Source of the DNA: Endotrypanum monterogeii | Taxonomy: Eukaryota > Euglenozoa > Kinetoplastea > Trypanosomatida > Trypanosomatidae | NCBI GenBank assembly: GCA_000333855.2 | Contig: CM007329.1 | Location: 210,729-258,068, forward strand | Length of the DNA stretch: 47,340 bases | Reading direction: 5' to 3' | Shown: positions 30,835 to 40,002 of the stretch, piece after piece | How positions within the stretch are numbered: position 1 is the stretch's first letter | How the letters are laid out: every line of letters starts with the position of its first letter | The notes under the pieces: generated by a model | Database searches by the model: none | The model's input: the letters and a program-made list of their open reading frames with translations, nothing else | What the model was told of the DNA's origin: nothing | Translations under genes and position numbers: made by a program

Positions 30835-31062
30835 CTATGTTTCTACTCTCGTCGATGAAAAGAGAAATGTCAAAAGCAGTTGTCAACCACACCTGATAAC
30901 GATATTCCTCACTGCAAGTCTCCCTCCCTCCGCCTGCCTCCCCCCCCCCAACATGTTCGACGCCATACGCACCGCCATGTATCCTGCGAATCCGGTCCAC
31001 ATCTTCGCCACAACCCCCCTCCCGCTTCCTTGTCTTCCTTTTCGGGTTTGGATCCGCAATGT

Positions 31063-31104
31063 GTTCCTCCCCCTCTTCACACACACACACACACACACAC
31101 ACAG
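31063..31104 (+). promoter_or_regulatory. candidate trans-splice acceptor for the DHHC gene
   Basis: TCCTCCCCCTCTTC, then (AC)n without any AG, then CAG ending at 31104. The start codon follows 48 bases later. Confidence 0.5.
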
Positions 31105-31151
31105 CGCGTATCCTTGATAAGTAAAAGGGGGGAAAGAAAATCGGCAACGTG

Positions 31152-32657
31152 ATGCTTCTCTTCCTATTCTGTGCCTTGATCGGCACTATTCTCACAGTGG
31201 GATCCATCATGTACATCATTATCATGGGCCCCTCACGGTATCACCGCGACGGCGTCGTCGGTAAGCTGCATCGCCTCCTCACCAGTATCCCACTGAACGT
31301 GTGCGGATTCTGTATCAGCTGCCTCTTCGGTTGTGATCAGCGAAAGGGTCGTCTTTGCTGCCGTCGCTGCGCGAAGCACACGATCCACGAACGCAATTGG
31401 TTTATGGTGCTGTTTTATATTCTCCTCGTATGGACGGTGGAGACACTGTACCTTTTCGTGGCCCTGCCGCGGCTTAAAGCATCTCTCCTGTCCAAGGCCG
31501 TCTCCTGGAGCCTCGTGGTGCTCTCCGAGTTGCTGTGGATCCGTGCCATCTTTACCGATCCAGGAACCGTGACAGCGGAAGCAGAAAAAAAAGCGCAACA
31601 GCAGCAGTTCGCCCAAAAAAACGACATTCACACAAAGAAGCTCGTGCCGCAAAAACGAGGAAAACGTGAAGCAGGCCCCCCCGCCGCGCTCGACAGAAAA
31701 TCCAGCAGCCTGAAAACCAACCGCTCCTTCCCTTTCTCCCCTGTGGAGGAGTACATCCTAAATCACCGGTATGTAGTAGACGGCATCGTTTACACGGGCT
31801 CTGAAGAAGAGGCCGCACACCTTACTGCGGCGCAAAGGGAATACGCGAGCCTGACTGGAAGTCGACGAGTCTTTCTCGGTCAAAGCTGCACCACCTGCCT
31901 CGTCGCTCGACCCAGCCGCAGTAAGCACTGCCGACTGTGCCATCGGTGTGTACGCCGGTACGACCACCACTGCCCATGGATCAACAACGACGTCGCAGAG
32001 CAAACCACTCGCTACTTCCTTGGCTTTCTTCTGTCCCATGCCCTTTCCTGCACCTGGGCCTCTATCGATCTTTTCCGATCTATTCACCAGTTTCTCGTGG
32101 CGCATCGCGCATGGGGGTGGGTGTTGCGCCATCCGAGCGGGCGCACGGTGCCGTTGAACCTCTCCGAATACCTTGTGATCGTCGTCAACTTTCAGATGCT
32201 CGAGTCGTGCCTGCTTTTCTTTGCGTGCTTCATTGGCCTCGTGCTGTACGGGTTCTGGGGGTACCAAATGACCTTTGTGATAGCGAATCTGACGGTGAAC
32301 GACCTAAACAAGATCGACGACACCGTCGATTTCGTGGTGGGTCTTCCAAGGCTGGATTTGGTTTATCGTGAGTCGTGCAAGGTACGCGAGCGCCTCGAAC
32401 AAGTAGCCGAGCGGAAGCCCAGGGCTCTTCTGGCTCTCACGGAACCCCCACCACCCACAACGGAGCCCGGATATGAGGAAGGCGGGAAGAAAAACAGAGA
32501 ATATCGCAAGAACATCAAAAAGATGCTCGCGAAGGATCTGAAAGGGCTGTACGATCGCGGCGCGTGGCAGAACCTCATGGAAATTCTTTTTCCGCTGGCA
32601 CCGCTACGCGACTCGGATCGCGTTTCCAAAGCCGCCCTTTGTGTACCGCAAGGGTGA
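31152..32657 (+). CDS. DHHC-type protein S-palmitoyltransferase
   Basis: 501 residues from the ATG at 31152. The Cys-rich catalytic core is complete: CTTCLVARPSRSKHCRLC, then HRCVRRYDHHCPWINN, with the DHHC tetrad at residues 271-274. Cys274 would take palmitate from palmitoyl-CoA and pass it to a cysteine of a target protein. Membrane segments lie at about residues 2-24, 85-107, 115-135, 290-315 and 340-375. The core sits on the cytosolic side between them, the usual topology. After WINN the usual Cys-Val-Gly is Asp-Val-Ala (NNDVAEQTTRYFLGF). A second Cys cluster lies before the core, at residues 50-75 (CGFCISCLFGCDQRKGRLCC). The C-terminal ~120 residues are cytosolic and basic. Similar to ZDHHC4-like enzymes with an extra N-terminal membrane segment. 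Confidence 0.94.
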   Translation: MLLFLFCALIGTILTVGSIMYIIIMGPSRYHRDGVVGKLHRLLTSIPLNVCGFCISCLFGCDQRKGRLCCRRCAKHTIHERNWFMVLFYILLVWTVETLYLFVALPRLKASLLSKAVSWSLVVLSELLWIRAIFTDPGTVTAEAEKKAQQQQFAQKNDIHTKKLVPQKRGKREAGPPAALDRKSSSLKTNRSFPFSPVEEYILNHRYVVDGIVYTGSEEEAAHLTAAQREYASLTGSRRVFLGQSCTTCLVARPSRSKHCRLCHRCVRRYDHHCPWINNDVAEQTTRYFLGFLLSHALSCTWASIDLFRSIHQFLVAHRAWGWVLRHPSGRTVPLNLSEYLVIVVNFQMLESCLLFFACFIGLVLYGFWGYQMTFVIANLTVNDLNKIDDTVDFVVGLPRLDLVYRESCKVRERLEQVAERKPRALLALTEPPPPTTEPGYEEGGKKNREYRKNIKKMLAKDLKGLYDRGAWQNLMEILFPLAPLRDSDRVSKAALCVPQG

Positions 32658-33278
32658 GAGGACTGCACGAACGCTCATTATATACCTAATGGTCTGTATA
32701 CTTGTTGTTTGTTTCTCGGTGTGTGGAAGTGCGTGTTTGCGCGCACGTGTATGGGAGGATAGCGGCGCATGTGTAACACACCTGTCATATTTCTTGCATG
32801 TTTTCTGTGCGTCGATTTTCTTTGAAAGATGGGGGAGTGGGAGGGAGGGGGGGGGGTAGAAGATGGGCCCACGCAGCCCAGCTTGTCCACAGTCCCTCAC
32901 CTCCCTCTCTACCTACCTCGCTCCCCAACCCCCATAAACACACAAAAAGCATCGCACAAGCAGTAAAGCTATCCCTCCAGGCACGCATCTCGACGGTCTC
33001 TCCCGTGCCTCGCGCTGAAGTGCGTGTTCCAGTGCCTGAGCATCTCTCACATCACTTCCACTCCACACACACACACACACACACACCCTTAACCTCCCTA
33101 CCTCGCTTGCCATTCCACATCGACACACAAGCGTGCGTCGAGAAGAAAGCAAACATCTGTAAGCGTCCTGCTCGTCTCTTCGTCTACATAAACATACATA
33201 AACATATATATGCATGAGCGTGTCTCTGTTGACCGTTGATGACAGCGTATTTTCTCACGACCGCAGCTCTCATCGAAC
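32658..33278. other. intercistronic region
   Basis: No gene seen. It contains a G run near 32848-32857, C/T-rich sequence near 32890-32930, (CA)n at 33063-33085 and TA/CA-rich sequence near 33186-33210. Confidence 0.6.
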
Positions 33279-35174
33279 ATGGCTTCCTCATTACCGGCCG
33301 AAGCAAACTCCATCCCCTCCTTAGCTCTGGCGCCTCCGTCGATTGATGAGGCGCTCTCGTACTGGATCGGGCTCTCGCGACTTCTCCACCAGGTCTGCGT
33401 GACGCCCCACCACGCACCTGTAGCCAGCGAATGCGCACCAGCCGACCAGCTTCGAGGATGTACCGGTGAGAAGGAGCTCGATCTCACCACCCTCACCCGC
33501 TACACGATTCACCGTGTGCTGATCTGCTGTGGCATTAAGCAGCATCGTGTGCGAGAATGCGCAGACCACATGTTGGCGCAGCTTCTGGCGGAAGCCTACA
33601 CCACCCCCACCACATCCCCATCTGCGGCTGCCGGCGGGGTGCCCGTCGTCTTTCTGGATAAAACATCGCCAACGTCAACCTCAACGGGCTCACCAGTGGG
33701 TCAGCTGCCCGTACCGCTGCCTGTTCTTGTGGCCGACTGGCTGTCACGATCATCATCAAACGATCTTGACGCACCTCAGGTTAACCGCTACTATCTCCGA
33801 GTCCCTGCCGTCGCATGGAACAGACGCATAATCAAGTGTTTGGGGAGTGACCTTCGCGGACAGATGATTTCGCTTAGGCCACTTTTCCGTTGGAACATGG
33901 CGTGCGCACAGCAAACCGGACGCTTGCCGGTAGTCATTTTTCTCGGAGGTACCAGCGGCGCTGGTAAGAGCACGCTCGCCAGCCTAGTGGCGAGTCATCT
34001 GCGCATTCCAAACGTGTTGTCTACTGACACTGTGCGCCAGGTGCTGCGGGTACGCCTGCGTGGGCGAGAATCACAGTACCCAGCTCTTTTTGTGTCAACA
34101 TATGAGGCACACAAGGTGGCGGCAAACACCCGGAAATCGGTTTTAGACAGCCCAACTGAGGTTTCCCTTAGTGAGAGACATGTGAACGAAGATGCCATCG
34201 TACAAGGCTACGAAGCACAGTGCGAACTTGTCCTCCGCGTCCTTGATGGGATGCTCGCACGCCTCCTCGCGCGCCGCGAATCAATTGTCGTGGAGGGGGT
34301 TCATCTACTCCCAAGTTATATGGCAACGAAGCGCACTGAGCTACTCGTCTCCCACGTAGCCTGTGTGCCTGTTGTTGTGCGCATCCCAAAAGTGGAGAGT
34401 CACCTCGAGCGCTTCTGTGTGCGTGCACGCGGGATGTCCATGACAGCGCAGAACAACAGGTATATGGCCTCCTTCAACGCTATACGCACCATCCAAGACC
34501 ATCTGATCAAGAAGGTAAAGGCAGCATCGCTGCCGGTATTGGTACTGCCGAACACAAACGTAGACAAGTCCTTCACCGCTCTACATTGCACTCTTTTGGA
34601 GACCATGGAGTACGCCGCGATGCACGGCTGGCCTGCGGACGAAGCAGCGGCATCCAAATTCCCTCTCACGCCGTTAGCCTTCACCGCAACAAAAAATAAA
34701 CTGGTTATGGTCGTGCGACAGCGGCAGTTTCGCGCCAACCCCATTGGTGACAACCCCCGCACACTCAGAGATACAGCTGCGTGTTCAGCCAGAGATGATA
34801 GGGAAGGAGACACTACATCATACACCTCTGGCGCACCCATCCCTGAACACCAGGAACGACTGCCAACCTGTGCAGTGATCTCCACAAGCAAACATGATGC
34901 GGCTCCGCGTGCTCGTTCAGCAGCTCTGCTGGGCGTGGTACAGCGTTGCCTTCTTGAGCAAGGACTGCGCTATCACGCTTGCACCGATGGTGTGTCCAAC
35001 ATACTCGCCTCGTGCCATACGGACAATCCCCCCCTTACATGCGCGGCTGCGCGACACAGCTCGACCACGGAATCGATGTGGCACATCAGCGCATCTTTTC
35101 CATCTCACTTTTTTTCACCTAACCGAAGCGATGAACTCGACGAGGTGGAGGTTCCTTCCCTCATCGGCTCGTAA
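33279..35174 (+). CDS. 2-phosphoglycerate-kinase-like P-loop protein (LPA1-like)
   Basis: 631 residues from the ATG at 33279. The N-terminal ~190 residues include an ordered helical part (LTRYTIHRVLICCGIKQHRV) like the N-terminal region of the plant LPA1 family. The kinase domain starts with VVIFLGGTSGAGKSTLAS; the P-loop is G223 to T232. STDTVRQVLRVRLRG and IVVEGVHLLPSYM follow as expected for the 2-phosphoglycerate kinase/LPA1 fold. The conserved RYMASFNAIRTIQDHL is near residues 390-405. Archaeal relatives make 2,3-bisphosphoglycerate; plant LPA1 homologues affect phytate/inositol-phosphate levels. The substrate here is not known. The last ~170 residues are variable and Ser/Thr-rich. No membrane segment is visible. 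Confidence 0.87.
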   Translation: MASSLPAEANSIPSLALAPPSIDEALSYWIGLSRLLHQVCVTPHHAPVASECAPADQLRGCTGEKELDLTTLTRYTIHRVLICCGIKQHRVRECADHMLAQLLAEAYTTPTTSPSAAAGGVPVVFLDKTSPTSTSTGSPVGQLPVPLPVLVADWLSRSSSNDLDAPQVNRYYLRVPAVAWNRRIIKCLGSDLRGQMISLRPLFRWNMACAQQTGRLPVVIFLGGTSGAGKSTLASLVASHLRIPNVLSTDTVRQVLRVRLRGRESQYPALFVSTYEAHKVAANTRKSVLDSPTEVSLSERHVNEDAIVQGYEAQCELVLRVLDGMLARLLARRESIVVEGVHLLPSYMATKRTELLVSHVACVPVVVRIPKVESHLERFCVRARGMSMTAQNNRYMASFNAIRTIQDHLIKKVKAASLPVLVLPNTNVDKSFTALHCTLLETMEYAAMHGWPADEAAASKFPLTPLAFTATKNKLVMVVRQRQFRANPIGDNPRTLRDTAACSARDDREGDTTSYTSGAPIPEHQERLPTCAVISTSKHDAAPRARSAALLGVVQRCLLEQGLRYHACTDGVSNILASCHTDNPPLTCAAARHSSTTESMWHISASFPSHFFSPNRSDELDEVEVPSLIGS

Positions 35175-36005
35175 GAGTTGTGAAGTATCTTGCCTGAGGT
35201 TGACAAGTTCTTCTCCACCGGCGTCGTGATCTCTCTCCGAGTCAGCCCTTCTCTCTCCCCCCCCCTCCCTCCAACCCATGTATCTTCACTGACTTACACT
35301 CGCGTCGTGTGCAAGTAGTTCTACGCGTGTGTTCGGAAAACGTGGGAATGGCGAAGCGGGGAGGAGGAGGAGAAGGCGGGGGGGGGGGGCTATCCTCTTG
35401 GTGTCGGTGTTTACACCAATCGATACACACCATATATCTTCCTAACACCGCCCCCCCCCCTCCTTTTTTTTTCCCCTTTTCACTACGATATTATTCTTGC
35501 ACTCCCCAGCGCGCCTGTCGGCCTTGCCTTCGGTATTGTGACTGTATTTTTCTCAAAGCGTATTGGCTTCTTCTTTTTTCTCTTTTTTATGCAAGAGATC
35601 TCTAGTGGTGGGTTCAAACAACAGTGAAAGGAGCGAGGGATGAGCGTACCTCGTTGCCTTCCCCCCCCCCTCCACACACACACACACACGTGTCCCTCGG
35701 CACGCGCTGTTTCCATACGCCCTTCATGCCTTTTCGGGACCCGCTCTCGTTCACCCCCATCCATTCACTCATGAAGGCGATCACAGCACCGTCGCGTACA
35801 CTTAAGGTACACACTTCCAACTGCGGAAGTCGTTTTTTAATGATTCGCGCGGAATAACCGAACTCGCCCCTCCCTTACCTTTCTTTTTCTCTCTCCGCCC
35901 CCACCCCATCTACATAATGTTTGGTTTGCTTCGTGATGGGGATTTCTCACCTCCTTGTAAGCTGCGCGACGCTTTTAGGCAAGCGCCAGCTGCCTATCCT
36001 ATCCC
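35175..36005. other. intercistronic region
   Basis: No convincing gene. It contains G runs near 35377-35388, C runs near 35451-35460 and 35660-35669, T-rich tracts near 35461-35480 and 35568-35590, (CA)n at 35673-35688, and a pyrimidine-rich stretch at 35865-35910 ahead of the TYW3 gene. Confidence 0.6.
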
Positions 36006-37085
36006 ATGATGTCTGACCCCTCACCTGGACTGGCACCTGTCCCAACTGTAGCTGCTACCGATGCACCTCCGCAGTCTTCTCCCAATACTGTAAAACCACC
36101 ACGTAAGAAGCCATCCAAAACGGGTGGAAGCGCCAGGTCCCGAGAAACGGTTGAGGCTCACGGTGTGTCCACACAGCAACAGAAACAGCGGGACAAAGAG
36201 TTCACCGCACACAAGGCACGCATCCTCGCCAACCTGCAGACGAATGCGTGTGATTTGAGCCCTAAGGGCAGCGTAGATGTTAAGTGCATCCCTTTGATGC
36301 ATGTGCTCAATACACACACGGACTACATCACAACAAGCAGCTGCAGTGGGCGCATCTCCCTCTTCCACAGCATCGTGCACAACGAGGCTTCTCGATCCGA
36401 TGATGGGACGGCAACGCTGAAGCCCCGCATGAAGCGTGGCGAGAGCACAGCCCTTGGCTGGGTGTTCGTGAAGCACAGCATGCTTCGTCCTGTGGAGATG
36501 ATGCAGGTTGTACGTTTTCTCTGCGGGGTCGCCGTCACGCCAGAGGACGTAGCGCTAGATGCGGCGCAGATGGAGAAGCACGCAGCCCATATGACCTCTG
36601 TGAGCGACGGCGTCGACGGCAACGATACCACATCCACCTGTGTGCCTGGTGATATCTACGACGGTGAAGTGGAGGGCATCCTGGTGGAGGCGGCAGCGAG
36701 CAGTGAAGACGAGTCTTCTGCGCTTCCGGTGCCTGCCTGTGGCAGTCTATCCCTCAAAATGGAGCCGTTCGTCATGCACGTTGAGTGCCGTACAATGGAA
36801 GCCGCACGGCTGCTGCTCTCGGCAGCCCTCAGCGACAGCGGCTACCGGAACAGCGGCGTCGTCCCCCCTGGGAAAAAGGTCATGTGCGGCATCCGCAGTG
36901 CCGCTGGTCTTGGACTGGAGGTACCCCTCGTTGTCGACGGCGTCAACCACGTGGCATCGCACCGGGCATATGTGTGGGCACTCCTGGGACTTGCTAATGA
37001 CAAGATGGAGTCGAATGAGAAGAAAATTAGGCTACTGGAGAAGTCTGTGGTGGCGCGTCTCTCTCCTGCCACATCGCCACAATAA
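36006..37085 (+). CDS. TYW3: tRNA wybutosine-synthesising protein TYW3
   Basis: 359 residues from the first of two adjacent ATGs at 36006/36009. TYW3 is the SAM-dependent N4-methyltransferase step in building wybutosine at position 37 of tRNA-Phe. The family core is clear: DLSPKGSVDVKCIPLMHVLN (Asp83 onward), then HTDYITTSSCSGRISLF, which hold the conserved Ser/Cys loop. LGWVFVKHSMLRPVEMMQVV and FVMHVECRTMEAARLLLSAA follow, then SGYRNSGVVPPGKKVMCGIR, IRSAAGLGLEVPLVVDG, and a final helix. A ~60-residue Asp/Glu/Ser-rich insert sits between the two halves (about residues 190-240), and the first ~60 residues are a Pro/Ser/Lys-rich extension not usual in the ~260-residue family. Cytosolic. Confidence 0.95.
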   Translation: MMSDPSPGLAPVPTVAATDAPPQSSPNTVKPPRKKPSKTGGSARSRETVEAHGVSTQQQKQRDKEFTAHKARILANLQTNACDLSPKGSVDVKCIPLMHVLNTHTDYITTSSCSGRISLFHSIVHNEASRSDDGTATLKPRMKRGESTALGWVFVKHSMLRPVEMMQVVRFLCGVAVTPEDVALDAAQMEKHAAHMTSVSDGVDGNDTTSTCVPGDIYDGEVEGILVEAAASSEDESSALPVPACGSLSLKMEPFVMHVECRTMEAARLLLSAALSDSGYRNSGVVPPGKKVMCGIRSAAGLGLEVPLVVDGVNHVASHRAYVWALLGLANDKMESNEKKIRLLEKSVVARLSPATSPQ

Positions 37086-37461
37086 CCCCATAAAAACGAG
37101 CAACCATATATATATATATATATATCTGTATGTATGTATTAATGTATTTTATACATGTGTGCTGTTGTTTGTGACAACACCTGCGCTACCGCGGTCGATG
37201 AAACCCCGGTCCACCTCCCCCTCCCCCCCCCCCCTCTGCGCGCCTCTCGCAGCTGATTGCGTGGACTGCCCAGAAAATCATATCAATACACAAACTTTAT
37301 TCCCCCACCACCCCTGCTCCCTCTTGGTGACCTCACGGGCACACGCGCACCGTGAGTAGTAGTTACTTGATCCCCACATAATCCCTCACACATACACAAC
37401 GGGCCAGAGCCTCAGATACCTCCTCCCGACTTCTTTGACTCGCCAACTAGACCAAAGACAA

Positions 37462-37492
<31 letters not shown>

Positions 37493-37496
37493 TAAA
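37086..37496. other. intercistronic region
   Basis: No gene seen. It contains (TA)n near 37107-37125, a C-rich run near 37215-37236 and, directly before the prefoldin start codon, an A10 run followed by (TA)n at 37471-37494. AGs at 37449-37450 and 37456-37457 are possible splice sites, so the 5' UTR would be mostly this A/TA tract. Confidence 0.65.
37471..37494. repeat. (TA)n microsatellite abutting a start codon
   Basis: Twelve TA units after A10. The prefoldin ATG begins at 37497, three bases further on. Confidence 0.95.
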
Positions 37497-37913
37497 ATGA
37501 GCGCGAACGCGACAGCACCAGGAAGCTCCCTCACAGAGGAGCAAATTGTCCAGCAATACAATCGCATGCGTCAGGAACAGAGTGCCATTATGTCCCGCAT
37601 CGCCGAACTGGAAAACGAGTCCCACGAGCATGACCTTGTTGCGACAGAGCTGCGCCCGCTCAACAAGGACCGGTGCTGCCATCGCCTCGTCGGCGGCGCT
37701 CTGGTGGAGCGGACAGTGGGCGAGGTGCTGCCGGACATTGAGGAAAACCTTTCCTCCATTCGTGCGGCCCTCACGCAGCTCAATAAGGGTTTGATGGAAA
37801 AGGAAAGACAAATGGACGAGTTCATGACCAAGTACAAGCTGAACCGCCCCGGCGCCAACCAGGCTGTCACGACCAGCCAAAACAACGAAGGCAACCGCGG
37901 TGTTCTGGCGTGA
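37497..37913 (+). CDS. PFDN2: prefoldin subunit 2
   Basis: 138 residues from the ATG at 37497. This is a beta-class prefoldin subunit: an N-terminal coiled-coil helix (EEQIVQQYNRMRQEQ, IMSRIAELENE), the central beta hairpin pairs with the family motif RCCHRLVGGALVERTVGEVL, and a C-terminal coiled-coil helix (IRAALTQLNKGLMEKERQMD, EFMTKYKL). Prefoldin is a six-subunit cytosolic chaperone that passes nascent actin and tubulin to CCT. The length is typical for subunit 2. Confidence 0.95.
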   Translation: MSANATAPGSSLTEEQIVQQYNRMRQEQSAIMSRIAELENESHEHDLVATELRPLNKDRCCHRLVGGALVERTVGEVLPDIEENLSSIRAALTQLNKGLMEKERQMDEFMTKYKLNRPGANQAVTTSQNNEGNRGVLA

Positions 37914-38564
37914 TGCGTCCATTTCAAACCACGGTTTATCGGCGTTTCGACCTATGGTGCGTGCGTATACGCGTCTATAAATCAGTAACAGCGTTTGCCC
38001 ACCCCGCCCTCTCGTCGACCCACTCCCCCCTCTGCCTCGGTGCGTCGACCACACACGCACACACTCAGGCGGGCAGCAAGGTGGCAGGGATGGAAGGGGA
38101 GGGAAAGCGGATGGGCAGGGGAGAGGGTTTCGGTATGGCTGCTGCCCGCCCGCCCCCCTCCCTTCCCCACCTGAAGAAAACCCCCGCAAACATATAAAGT
38201 AAACAATTCACACTCACGGCTACCCTGTTCGCCCTCCCCCCTCTCCAACCACTGCACATGTCCGCCAGCAAGTCGGGGGGGAAGGCACACTAAGATACGG
38301 CGCCGCCGAAGCTGTACCTGGTATACAACAGGGGTCTTCTTGCCTTTAGGCGCGCACACACACACACACACGCGCGCCACCTGCACCGCAGTCGTCGATG
38401 GGACAAGTCCCTGGCGAACCCCCTCCACCCGCAACCCTCTCTCTCTCTTCCCCCCCCCCGCCCTTTATCCTTCCTCTTCTTAACTGTGTGCTGTGAAAAC
38501 AATTCCCCTGTGAAGTACCAACAACAAAAAAAAAGGGGGGGTTACCGACAAAGGCATAGGCTCA
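37914..38564. other. intercistronic region
   Basis: No gene seen. It contains G/A-rich sequence near 38080-38130, (CA)n near 38353-38371, C/T-rich sequence near 38415-38475, and poly-A then G7 near 38526-38540. Confidence 0.6.
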
Positions 38565-39644
38565 ATGTTTCCGCAGGCACTGATCGATCAGTGGCTAAGC
38601 AGATCGCGTGATGGTCGGCGAAGCGTTCGGGAAGACCCGAAAGCGACTCCCGTCATCCTTGACAACATCGAACGTCTGGAGGAGTACTGCCGGGCCTACC
38701 CTTACGACGTCTTTTGTGCGAGCACGTTGCATACTCCGCCTTTCGCCCTTCACGCGCTGGATAGTGAAGAGTCAGAGCAGCAACGACTCGCACAGCCACC
38801 ACCGGTTCTCGTAGCATCCGTCCCCTCCTCCTCTGCTCCCATCGCACAATGTGAGGGGGCGATCGGTGGTGTCTGTGGACGTTACGCAGACGTGGAGGAA
38901 TTCCGTGCATCGGTGGAGGCTGCTGGACAGCATCTGCGTAAGGTCGTTATGCGACTCGCTGCGCACCTTCAATCCCGCGGTGTGGGAAAACATACAACAG
39001 GCCAGCAAGAAGAACAATCGCCGTCTACAATAGCGGCCGAATTTTTCGTGCGCCTGTTGTCGGAGGCAGCGGTGGCCGCTGTTTATCGGCAGGGCATTGC
39101 TGCAAGCATAGACAAAGAAGAAGAAGCGTCCTTTCGGCATCGTCAGTCACGGCGCCGCCTGCAACTGCGCGTAGATGATAAGCACAGCGGCACCCTCGAG
39201 CACGGAGAGCTCTCAGGCAGTGAAGGAACAGATGCCGTCCATGGTCCCGAGGATCTTACCGTGGTGCGGCCCATTGCAGATCACAGGCGCCTGAGTCAGG
39301 GACTTGTTTCATTGTGGGGGTTGCTGGCGCAAACGGACCGGCACGACGGGGAAGCGACGAGTGGACCTCCATTACAGAAAGGCCTTCTCGACCGAGCCAC
39401 AGCACCTGAAGTGGCAGACGTCACTGACAACCTCTGGACGCGGGTACGTGTGAACTGCTTACACCGCTGGCTCGGCGACCGCACCCTCCCACCACCGCCG
39501 CCTCTTCCGGGCACCGCCGCCTTGGCGGAGACAGTGACACCAGGTGAGGCGTGGTCAGGCCGGCAGCTGCACATCTCCGAACGTGACGTGAAGTTCGCCC
39601 TGCGCAAGTTGCTCGCTGATGGCACAACTGGAACAGTTTTGTAG
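38565..39644 (+). CDS. hypothetical protein
   Basis: 359 residues from the ATG at 38565. I do not recognise a family. The N-terminus has ordered helices (ALIDQWLSRSRDG; IERLEEYCRAYPYDVFC). The middle has a long helical segment (EEFRASVEAAGQHLRKVVMR, then EFFVRLLSEAAVAAVY). The C-terminus ends in LHISERDVKFALRKLLADG, a compact helix-like segment that looks conserved and may be a functional tail. No membrane segment, signal peptide or catalytic motif is visible. The coding-like GC-rich third positions support a real gene. Confidence 0.83.
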   Translation: MFPQALIDQWLSRSRDGRRSVREDPKATPVILDNIERLEEYCRAYPYDVFCASTLHTPPFALHALDSEESEQQRLAQPPPVLVASVPSSSAPIAQCEGAIGGVCGRYADVEEFRASVEAAGQHLRKVVMRLAAHLQSRGVGKHTTGQQEEQSPSTIAAEFFVRLLSEAAVAAVYRQGIAASIDKEEEASFRHRQSRRRLQLRVDDKHSGTLEHGELSGSEGTDAVHGPEDLTVVRPIADHRRLSQGLVSLWGLLAQTDRHDGEATSGPPLQKGLLDRATAPEVADVTDNLWTRVRVNCLHRWLGDRTLPPPPPLPGTAALAETVTPGEAWSGRQLHISERDVKFALRKLLADGTTGTVL

Positions 39645-40002
39645 GGCTGTCATATTGGTTCCACACATGCACCAACAGTCAGTATGATAATATATATATA
39701 CATATTTATTTGATTAGCTTTTCCAAACTGGAAAAGGGCCCCCCACCACCACCTGTCACCTGCAACACCTTACTCTGCTATGTGCACTCGATCTATTTCT
39801 TCTTGTATGCCCCCCCCCCTCACACACACACACACGTACACAGCCGCTTTCCTTGGGCACCAGCTGTCCGTACCCCAAGAACATTTGAGACACTGCATAT
39901 ATCTCTTCTTTTTTTTTTCTCCCACCCACCTCGTGGAAGAGTTCATACAGAGCTATCACACAACTGGACGCCGTCTGTAAAAGCCGCTCCCTCCCCACAC
40001 CC
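39645..40002. other. intercistronic region
   Basis: No gene seen. It contains (TA)n near 39689-39700, C runs and (CA)n near 39811-39836, and a T10 run with CTCCCACCC near 39908-39927 that is a plausible polypyrimidine tract; AG follows near 39940. Confidence 0.6.

Larger units (their letters stand above)
30510..31151. other. intercistronic region
   Basis: No gene seen. It contains C runs near 30583-30592 and 30941-30950, T runs, a long interrupted (TA)n block at 30782-30834 and (CA)n at 31079-31102. The pyrimidine tract plus CACAG at its end is the likely splice acceptor of the next gene. Confidence 0.65.
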
